From the NCBI RefSeq assembly GCF_011397635.1, contig NC_064775.1:13839452-13903451 (forward strand): 64,000 nucleotides of DNA. The letters are read 5' to 3'. Shown here one piece after another: positions 36,921 through 47,329 of this stretch. Within the stretch, counting starts at the first letter, position 1; every line of letters starts with the position of its first letter. A program made the position numbers and the translations under genes. The DNA comes from Epinephelus fuscoguttatus (Eukaryota; Chordata; Actinopteri; Perciformes; Serranidae). The notes below the pieces were generated by a model. The model had not been told where the DNA came from. It saw only the letters and a program-made list of their open reading frames with translations, and did not search any database.

Positions 36921-38284
36921 GGGTAGGGGCGTCGCCAAGCTGTACATGATTACAAGTTGTCATTGCGGGAAATGAATCACTGTGTACAAAATGGTCATGC
37001 GCATTTTGTAGATACTGATAATGTTAAAAAGTAGATATTTAAAGATTTCAAAAGTTACTCCAACAGAAAGAACAGAAAATGCCTTGCCTTTTTGAGATAC
37101 ACACATCTACGTTCTGGCATTTCATCTGAGATTTAGTTTCTTTTACTTGTCGGTGAATGATATTCAGTTCAGTATTCATCAGTGTTCTCCTTATAAATGA
37201 CTGAGTTCCAATCTTCCATTTCAATCACCTGCTGAATCACCGAACTAACTATGATACTAAGCTTATTTGTTTAGAGGCAGAAGCTTTTCCTTTGTTTTTG
37301 TAGTCAGGGGAGAAGCTGCTGCTTGTACTTACGTTTAGACAATTTAAGTCAGTTTTGAAATTGTTTAGGACAAGAATGGAGGTAGATCTGTGTTGGCAGC
37401 GGCTCTTAAATAACAGTATTGAGTGGAGCTGAGGACAATTACAAGGGGAAACCACTGAGCGTGGTTGATTGCTGATATTATGTGAAGTATTATTTTTCCT
37501 TGGCTTGTAATTTATCCTTAGCGTTACTTTAAAAGTGGAGGCGAGGAAAAACTGGCAAGGACCATCACAGGCAATCCCATCATGATACGTGCTCATGGCC
37601 AAACTAAGCTGCAGACCAGGACGAGCCAAGCTGCAGACATCAACGCCATCCTTATTTCCTCACTCCAGACATTTCTGTTCTCACTTCCACACCACGCTAG
37701 AAGTGCCATGTCCTCTTTTATGCTCTCACCAGATGTTTGTAGTATGATTTGCACCTTTTTGTTTTTGTTTTTTTAATTTTCAGATCAGTTTTTTGCACTT
37801 TGAAAGTGTGTCGAGTATTTAAAGAAACACGTAAGAGGAAAAAAAAAAAAAAAGAAAAAAGTCGCTAATAGCCATGTTTTACTATATATGTTTACTTAAG
37901 AGTTCCAGAATTTACTACTGTGCTAATGCAGCAATAATGTTGAGGAGTTGCATCAAGACGCACTTGTCAACACAGGGATTGAAAGAAATAAAGAAATATC
38001 TGATATTTTTATAACGGCAAAGAGTTAAGTATGGAAATATGGAATGCTTTATGGATACGGGCACCTGCCTCGGGCAAAAAAAAAATATCTATACCTTACA
38101 GAAAAACATATGCTACGGAAATAACTACAAAATGTGTACATTTGGTCTCCTTTATCATAGCTGACAGTTTATAGTACTGTATATAATCTTTGCTTGTGTC
38201 ATTTGAGAATTCCCAAGTTAAATGTAAGCTCCTTGTAAGCTTTCAAAGTGACATGAGAAATAAAGATCTAATGCTAACTGAGCT

Positions 38285-39764
38285 TTGTTGTGTGTGCGTC
38301 ATTATCTGGAAGCATTAAAAACAGTTTTTAAAAAAAGACACACATCCCAGTATCCAATGAAATGGGTGCTGGGTCAAATAACAATCTAGCAGAGCAGAAA
38401 CAAATGGATCCGCACACAAGAAGCTCCCATGATCAGTTTCTGGAAGCACCAATGTGCCAAAATGCAGCTTCACAGAGCCACTGGCATAGTTAAAGGCTCA
38501 TACTGTGCATGCCAATACCAAAACTACCATATTATTTAGTATGCCAGAAAAATATAAAGCATGTCTCAATATATAATATGTTAACGCAGTGTGTCAAAAA
38601 TACCAGGATGTTGTACTACATCCAATTGGATTTTGCAGTAATCAAGCCAGCATGCTTTTGCGCAGAGGGAGGTATTTCATCGAATGAGCCACTAACAAAC
38701 AGCAGTCAGAAGCCGCAATGATGGATGACAGTGGACGCAAGTGCCTGATAAGTCCAGTATAGGAATATTAATTATTTAAGTGAACAAAATAATCATAACC
38801 CACATCAAAAGGACATAAGTATGAAAAGAACAATGACAGAAATGCCAGTGTAATTTTACTGCCATGAATATGTCTGAATCTATGTCCACAGTTATTACTT
38901 AAAAGTTAAACTACATACATTGCAAAGTAACAACAGCAGAGCTCTCTGGGTTGACCTCCATCTCTGGCTATCTTGGTGAATGATGTTTTGTTGTATCTCC
39001 AAGGTAACTGATATATATGAGCAAGGGGTCAACATTTAGGGTGCAATGTTGCGACGAAGTAGTATGTCCCAATTGTGTGCATGCTGCATAAAACAGTTTG
39101 TACTTTGTAAGGGCAGCTGCAGTACCTAAGAAAAGTTAGAAGATAAAATGTGTGATTCAAAACAGCTCGGAAGTGTTTGTAAACTGAGGACACAAATTGT
39201 TGAAGTGTTAAAAGTGAAATTCTTTCTCATTCTTGCTTGATATATGACTTCAGTTGCTCAACACTCCAGGCTGTCTCCTGTCATATTTTGTGCTTCATAA
39301 TTCACCACACATTTTCAATGGGAGATAGGCCTGGACTAAAGGCAAGCCAGTCGAGCACCTGCACTCTTTCACTATGAAGCCACGTTGTTGTAACATATGC
39401 ACAGTGTGGCTTGGCAGGGACATCCCAGAAAAGGACGACATCTGGATGGCAGCAGACTCATCAGGGTAGAGAAAGGTGACAGAGATGTAAACCCCATAGA
39501 GAGGGTCTGAGGGCATGCTCCCGTGGCGAGTTTTTTTTTTTTGTTTTTTTTTTTAAATATCAGCATGAACATAGACTGAAAACTATCACTATATGAGCGT
39601 GCAGAGCAGGTCTAAAATTGTATTAAAGCACATTGTACTACGTCGTAGGTAGTAAAAAATTAATGTGAATGAATTCCAACTGCTGTTTGATCAAGTAAAA
39701 CAAATCTTAGATACTACGTTTTCAACTGCCACTTAATCTTAAAGGAAAACGGTGACAATTTGCC
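38285..39764. other. Convergent intergenic spacer, left part
   Basis: No gene recognised between the end of stk24 and the mobile elements that precede the end of slc15a1. It has a T-rich tract at 39531-39555. Confidence 0.6.
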
Positions 39765-39777
39765 CCCTTCTCAGGTG

Positions 39778-40094
39778 GGTCCATGTCATTGGTCCGACAT
39801 CCCATTAGTTCGACTGTCCGCGGTGCTGAACGGCTCCCGGCGGGCGTATTTCTACCTTGATGCCGCGACCGGCTCTGGGTCAGCTGGGAAAGGCTTGAGG
39901 CGAAGCAGGCTCACAGCTTATGTGTTTGTCACTTTCTTTTTCATTTTAACCCACACCATGATCTTTTCCTAACCCTAACCAAGTGGTTTTTGAGCCTAAA
40001 CCTAACCAGACCTTAATCACAGGGCATCATGATGATTTCGGAACAATGGGTTTAATATGGTCGGAACAATGGAATGTCGGATCAATGGGCAGTT
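39778..40094. mobile_element. Short non-autonomous element with inverted ends, flanked by 13-bp direct repeats
   Basis: CATTGGTCCGACATCCCATT at 39787 is matched in reverse complement at the right end by CATTGATCCGACATTCCATT (up to 40087); over 28 bp only four positions differ. Outside lie perfect direct repeats CCCTTCTCAGGTG (39765-39777 and 40095-40107). It also contains the CCTAACCCTAACCAAGTGG and CCTAAACCTAACC module. The inverted ends suggest a MITE, the 13-bp duplication a retroposon; see findings. Confidence 0.7.
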
Positions 40095-40782
40095 CCCTTC
40101 TCAGGTGACATAATTAGCCTGTAGCAGGCATTGTCTTAAAACTAAATCATAAGGAACGTAGGTCGATTTTAGCCAATTGTCCACATTTTCTCATTTAGTT
40201 CAACAAAATGTCAACACTGTGTAAACATTCAAGATGGCTCGTATATTATACTGTAAGAGATGAGGCACTTATATACTGGCATAATGTCAAGGACTGTGAC
40301 CTGTTCACTCCTTCACTGCAGTTTATGCTCGTATATACAGGGCGGGCACAACGGACAGGCTCAACATTGTGCATTGTAGCGGAGCTCGTGCACTTGACCA
40401 TTTGATTTAATCCGTTATTCGGGCAGTGGAAACTCGCTTCCGGCGCCAAACAAACTCGGTCGGCCTCCGCCTCGCAACATAATGAGAGCTGAACAGGCTG
40501 CACCTGCTGCTAGCTGGCACTTCAAATTATGTTGTTATTGTCGGCAAAAACGTTAACGAGTTGTCCCGGAGCGCCAATAAAGGTGGAGTTTGATATAACA
40601 AGTGGTATGCTAGCTAGCTGACATTAGCCTCCATGAAAATACCGTAACGTACGTCCAAATGGTGATGGCTAACGGCTAACGTTAAATCAAAGCAACTTAA
40701 CCTTATCATTCCCAAATTGTAAACATCTTCATAAAAGCCAATTAAGATTATCATAAAGCTACTGTAAGAGATTCTTACCGAA

Positions 40783-41109
40783 AAGGTCCAGTGTTCAGAG
40801 TTTAGTGGTCTTCAGCAGTGAAGTTGCAGAAACTTCTCCGGTGTGCCAAGTGTGTAGGATAACTACGGTAGAAAACGGGAATGACCCTATCTAGAGCCAG
40901 TGTTTTTTATTTGTCCGTTCTGGGCTACTGTAGAAACAACATGGCGGACTCAATGGAAGAATTGCTTCAAATGTATAAATAACTTTTTTTAGGTCATAAA
41001 AACACAAAGCTTTTGTTTTAGGGTAATTATAAACTAATAAAAACATAGTTATGAATATCAACTAACATTTCTGCTGACAGATGCCCCTAAATCATACACA
41101 CTGGACCTT
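40783..41109. mobile_element. MITE with AAGGTCCAGTGTG ends
   Basis: The left end is AAGGTCCAGTGTTCAGAG; the right end in reverse complement is AAGGTCCAGTGTGTATGATT followed by TAGGGGCAT. The interior includes TTCTACAGTAGCCCAGAA-type sequence (in reverse complement) beside CCATGTTG, which I recognise as a very common percomorph repeat. Non-coding. Confidence 0.8.
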
Positions 41110-41324
41110 CAAGGCATACAGCCAGTGACTCTGTCCTTGATGACCCAGATTTGCCCATGATACCAAAGATACTGGATTACTACGATACTATCATCTGTTA
41201 ACCATGTAGCCCCCTGTTGGTTTTTTGTGCATCTCACAACTTTCCCTGTCTTTTGTTGCCCCTGTCCCAACTACTCTCATTTTCAGGTAATTGTGCACAA
41301 AATAAAACTTAACTTATTATTATA

Positions 41325-41374
41325 TTCAATTTCTGCCAATATATGCCCCTAAATCCTACACATTTGACCTTTAA
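41325..41374. repeat. Fragment of the same MITE family
   Basis: In reverse complement AAAGGTCAAATGTGTAGGAT followed by TTAGGGGCAT, matching the right end of the element at 40783-41109. Confidence 0.7.
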
Positions 41375-41638
41375 ATATCTTGTTTCTGTGCTGTATTCAG
41401 TTGAATATAGGTTGAAAAGGATTTCCAAATCATAGCATTGTTTTTGTGTATATTTTACACAGCATCACAACTTTTCTGGAATCTGAGTTGTGTTACAGTA
41501 AATTACAAAATGCCAGTTGCAGTCCTATGTGTGATTAAAGATTAATATAAGCAACAGAAACATCAGATTTTGTAAACAGAAAAATAAATGTATTAACATA
41601 ATGCCACAGAATAGCTGAAAGAAAGCAATGTGTACACA

Positions 41639-41644
41639 TTTATT
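41639..41644 (-). other. slc15a1: Candidate polyadenylation signal of slc15a1
   Basis: AATAAA on the minus strand, about 690 bp after the slc15a1 stop codon and the first perfect hexamer found on that strand. It would give a 3' UTR of about 0.7 kb. Confidence 0.5.
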
Positions 41645-42328
41645 GATGACAACACCTTGCTAGCATCTTTATTGAAGACTTTGGTGAGCAGCCATTATCA
41701 CGGGGCAGTGTTCTACCGGGCCAAGATGAAATCTGAGATTGAATATGGAATATAATTAAACATTTTCTGACTCAATAAGCAGTATTTGGTGTTAGATTTT
41801 TTCCCTGGAGCAGATGAGAATATCATACACATATAAAACACACTATATTACAATACATACAACACTATGCTTGGAAATAAATACATGTTGGAATGGTTTC
41901 TTTGTATGTTTACCCGGGCACATTATAAAATCCTATGAAACTAGAAATTACATATGTAGATGTTGCTACGTACAGTGCAAAATAAATCATTGCAAAAAAA
42001 AATTTACAACAGTGAAAGCACAAATTGTTAACCAGTAAAGTTCTGGGGATTTTAATGATATGAGTAACCTGTTTAAATGAATTTTCTCTCAAAGTTTTTT
42101 GCTTAAATGGTGATAACAGTGTTTGATTTATCCCTTCACCAACACTGTACACCAAGAGCTTAATCATCAAAGCCCTGTTTCTGTGTTCTGCTAACATCAG
42201 CACCATTTCACTCATCCATTCATTCATTCTAACCACTACATGTTCAGTAGTGTACTGGACTCAGACATGAAACACAGAACCAAGCAGCATTTGTACAAAA
42301 GAGGGGATAGCCGTAGAGGATGGTCGCT

Positions 42329-45300
42329 TTAGATCTTGGTCTGTTTGACTTCCTCCTCGTCAGAGCTGGAGTCAGAACCCTTCCTGTCCTCCTTGCGGTT
42401 CTTAACCGAGTCCTTCCTCTTCATTTCTACACTCTTCCTCCTCTCTTTCTCTTCAGGTTCCTTCTGGGCAAACCGGGCTTCTTCCTGGGTTGGGTCGATG
42501 TAGGTGTAGAAATAAGCCATGAAGGCAAAGATGAAGCACACTAACAGCAGCAGAGAGGCAAAGAGGATGTACTCGGCCCACTGGTAAACAGAAACAAACA
42601 CAGTGTTAATTTGGAGCTAAACTGAGAGGAACAGCTCGGCATTTTGGGAAATTCATTGCTTTTTTGCGGAGAGTTTGATGAGAAGATTTATACCACTCTC
42701 ATGTCTGTCTGTTGAATATGGAGCTCAGAGAGTTAGCTTGGATTTATCTAACTTAACCTCTGTTATTATGTTTAATCAAAAGCAACTACAGCCAGTTTCA
42801 AACACTAATTAAAGGTTTCATATCTCATAAAATGAAGGTCAGTGGGGACAATATGCATCTACCAATGGTTTATATAAAATCCACCCACCTGATCTGGGAG
42901 CGTTGCAGCCTCGGCCACAATCAGCACAATGATGTTACCTACAGCAACAGTGAACAGCCAACCAGCCTGCAGCACAGACTTCATGTTGCTGGGTGCCTGG
43001 AAAGTAAAAAGAGAGTAATATAAACCTACATATTACAGCAAATTATAAATGACATCAATAAGTATTTTGTGTCTCTGGACAAATTAACATTAGGACAGAC
43101 TTTATTATCCAATTCAACTTCTATTACCTCTGCCAAAGAGGGTATGTTCTGGTTGGGTTTGTGTGTTGTTTGATATGTTGTTTGTCAGCAGGATTACAGA
43201 ATAGCTACTGGCCTGACACACAGGGCAGCCAGACAAATTATTTTTCACTTTTGTTAACATTTGTGAGATAGATCATTTGGCCTTGGTGGAGGTCTGCGCT
43301 CTCTGAGTGTCCTTCCACTTATCTCCACCAGGAGGTAGGGTCTGCAAGTTCACTGGAAATTGGCTTGGTGAAAAACAACAAGCCTTACCATCTGTTGCAG
43401 GACACATTTTGGCCTATGTCGTGGCTCAAAACCTGACATTCATAGAAATGTTAAGTCTTATTTTAAACTGGAGCATCTGCAGATTAATTCTGTACCCAAT
43501 CCACTAAAGTTAGGCAAGTTAGGAGATTAATTAGTCCCTGTTTTTGTTATCATCACTGCCACCTTGACTGTAAGGGAGCTGGGAGGAACAATTTCACCAG
43601 GCATATAAACAAAGCAAAAGAGATTACAGACCTTTGATTATCAGTCATTCTAACACCCTATCCAGGGATACCAAAGATGGCGATAGGAGCCAATGGAACG
43701 AGAGTCAGATCCAATATCTTAGATATAACGTCAAAAAAAGATCTCCAATATTCCACTAGGCTTGGGCATGACCAGATCATATGAGTGAAGTTTGCTCGTG
43801 CCTGAGAGCATCTGTCGCAAGTATCAGAGAGGCTTGGAAAGATCTTTGATAGTCTAGCTTTGTTAAAATGGATCCTGTGAAGAATTTTGAACTGAATGAG
43901 ACTAAGCCTCACACAAGAGGGGGATAAATTGATTGCTTTCAATGCATCATCCCACCATTCATCTGACAATGTGATACCTATTTCGGCTTCCCAGCCTGAT
44001 TGAATCTTATACAGAGCAGGGGGAGTCACTGTTGATAAAAGGTTGTAAATGAACGAAATGTGGCCTCTTGGCAGTTCAGTAACTGCAAGTCAGGTCATTT
44101 ATTCTTGATATTTGTGCTTCTATCACAAGCAAGTAAGCAGGCTTTGTTAAATTGTTTCTTTTTTTTTGTCTATTTTTGTTGTGTTTATTGTTGTCAATTT
44201 GTTGTACTGTAGCCTATAGATGAAGGTAATACCATTCAAAGTCCAGTTATGAATGACATGTATCAAAGATTTGTAGCTATGTTTTCACAGGAAAACTTGA
44301 TCTACTCTTTGTAACATGCAGCGGCTCTGTCAAAAATAGACAACGCATGTATTTTTATTAGCTTTTAGGACATTTCTGAAACGTGCTGCAGCGCACCTGC
44401 TGAATTACAAGAATTGTCTAGAGTGGCCACAATCAGCCGCAGCGACCCCAGCAGAGGTCTGCACTCTACTGAACGCACTTTTGTAGTTATTTGTTTTCAG
44501 TTGTTGTCAGATATGTAAGGAGAGCACACTCTACCTGTGAGTAGGAGAACTCCAGGCCGGTGACAGAGAAGACCACCTCTCCTGCAGTGATGAGGAAATA
44601 CTGAGGAATCTGCCAGGCCATGTGGATGGTGTTGGGCTTGATGTCCATCACTGGATGGATGTTCTGTTCACACTACAGGACATAAAGCAGCCAAGTACCA
44701 AGATGTGTTACTTCAGTCAAAAACATTTAAGCTATATTGAGACTCAAAATGAATTCTTGAATTACATTTTGTCCAAATGTGAAAGTTGGCGGGATGATCA
44801 CGGTGAAGGAGCTGCCGAAGCCCAGCTCTTGACTGTAGACACACTCTTGTCCAGTAGCACTCTTGATCAGGAACTTTGCTCTGATACAACAAGAAAACAT
44901 CCATCAGAGCATTGACTTTTCTCCAGTGTAACTGTATGTGAAATACATAACGAAATCAGCCTTACAGTCCCCGTGGTACCCCAACATATTTTGACATGTT
45001 GTTGGTGGTGATCTCCCCAAAGTCCTGGTCACCCACTGTTACATTCAAAAGTGAGTCATAGCCACTGAAAAATCTGGGGAAGAAGAATTCAGAACAAAAT
45101 AGGTGAGACAGTGTTAAAGTGAGACTATGAAACATTTGAAACAAGATTAAACACATTCTTCCTCTTACAAATGAAAAGTTGAATTTATAATCAGGAAGAC
45201 GAACCCTTGCTCAATTCATACATGTCAATATTTTCTCACTATGTTGTGATCTCCAAATAACCAGCTTAGTTATGTCTCTAACGGCTGTCTAAAGCAGTGG

Positions 45301-47291
45301 TTTATGGCCCCCAAGCTGTTCCAAGCGAAACCTGAGGTCAGTGGTGCCCCCATTGGCCATATGGGCCCACTGGAAAATCTTGGGGTGACACACCAAAACC
45401 AAAAGCCATGACTAAATATCAGGAATTCTATTGTGCTGTTGAAGTATATAGGCGAGTTGAAAACCATGTCAGTATGAAATTTAAGTAATCGCATGGTGAT
45501 ATACTTTGCATTTTGCATTTTTGAGTTCCACAATAATCCTGTTTTAATGTCTTACGTATCTATACATGTTGGGCAATTCACTGAACTTCAAATAGGCTGC
45601 TTGTCCTTTTCTTTCAAAAGACAAATATACAGCTTTAATTTGAAGGAGTACATTGTTCTGGGAACAAGCTCAAGTTTAGGGGAGACGTGTAGGTACCTAT
45701 GGAACCCATTTCATTCAGATATCTTGAGATGACAGTTCAAGGGACCCCTCTGAAAATGGCAATGTCAGTTGTTCCCTTGCCAAAATTAAGCTCAACTTTG
45801 GAGCGTTATTTAGCCCTCTTCATGATAAACTATGCTGACATGGTTAGTATCAATGGATGCCTGAGGTTGTCTAGTTTTACAACATGCCAATATCTTTGTG
45901 GTAGATTAAAAAATGAGCGCGCCACAGCCTCTTAAATACAGTAATGTTGGCCGACTTTTATTATTTTCACCAAGGGGGCCAGTGAGGGGGCAGCAATAGT
46001 ACCGCCTCTTGTGGGCACCCTTGCTTTTCTGTTACAAAAATGTGGTTTCATTTTATCTGGATTTGCCCCTTTTCCTGTTAAATACTGAAACTTTAGGTAC
46101 TTTAATCATATATTAAATAAAAATAAAACAATCTGAGAAGGAAAAACAACTAACACAGGCACACTATCACTTGCAGTTAGATTAAAAGAAAATTGCAGAC
46201 AATTACAAACTCATTCCTTTAAGTTTTATAACATTGTGAAACTTGCCTGATATCATTAGCGCCCTGTTCCGGTTTTGTTTTGATGTCCACGAACTGGAGA
46301 TAGAAAGATACTTTAGAGCCTCCACATCTTTGTACTTAGAGTTATATTTTTATATATAATGCATGATAAAGAAACACACACTACAATCATAATTACAGTC
46401 CAACTGAGATAACATTTAGACATCCCTTGTTGCTGTCAAATAATGCGACGTGTTTTTTAAATGTTTTGTTTGATTGACAGCAGCTGGCAGGCTGAGCTCT
46501 AGCAGGGGAACAACAGATGGAGTGAACAAACTCATGCATCAGCTTACAAACCATGGAAGACAAGGTTTTATTAGCAGTGTCACTGACGTTCACACCAGCA
46601 ACCTGACCTGTGTGACATTTGCAGGTATGCTTACATGCCGTTTTATGCGCCGCAGCTGAGCACCTAATGAGCTATCTAGCTTTGCGTAGACAGTCGGACT
46701 TAATCTGGCAGTGTACTCACCCCCAAAGGCTTAGGTAGAGACCCATCCTGAACAATGACTACAGTGCTACGATTACCATCCACTAAACTGGTTAAGTAAA
46801 TGGCATTTCCCCCTAGATTCAGTTGAAATTGATCATCAAAGGTCAGGTAATCATCATTGGCCTGCAGGACAAAAGAAAAGTCAGTATGAAAATGTTCTCC
46901 TACTTTTAGTGGGTGGTGACTTACAGACCTTCTTAATTTTAGTACATGTGGATAACGAGTGTCTGTGCGCTGTCTAGTGCTGACTGGAGTACCGTGTAAG
47001 GCTTCAAGGTGAACTCGTTGGTTCCAGCTTTGACGTCCAGCGATCTGTCAAGCATGTTGATGAACTTTGCTTGGCCAACAGTGCTTGATGGGAACTTAGG
47101 CAGAGTTTTCTAGAAGAGAAATGGAACTGTGTTTCACACGGTAATGTGCATTTAAGTTGCCCAGTGTATATTTTTATGCGTGTTACACTCACATCAATTT
47201 GTATTTGGACCAGGGCAGCACAAATGAATGCAAGAGCAGCAAGGAACATCCCAACAGTCATCCTCTTTAATGGACTACAGAACAAACAAAT

Positions 47292-47329
<38 letters not shown>

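Larger units (their letters stand above)
36199..38282 (+). other. stk24: stk24 3' UTR and polyadenylation signals
   Basis: After the stop at 36196-36198 there is no further coding exon. AATAAA occurs at 37987-37992 and at 38259-38264; the second has a GT-rich stretch (TTGTTGTGTGTGCG) 20 bp downstream and is the likely main site. The UTR contains a G-run (36326-36335), a (TG)n tract (36741-36773), a (GGA)n tract (36898-36920) and a poly(A) tract near 37840. Confidence 0.75.

Noticed and set aside
37249-37629. 126-codon open frame on the minus strand.
   Set aside because: Antisense to the stk24 3' UTR with no protein similarity that I can see.
39969-40010. CCTAACCCTAACC resembles telomere repeats.
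   Set aside because: Only two units, embedded in a repeat module found at three other places; not a telomere or interstitial telomeric array.
40400-40640. CpG-richer patch between stk24 and slc15a1 that might be a promoter.
   Set aside because: No exon follows on either strand and it borders mobile elements; more likely repeat-derived.
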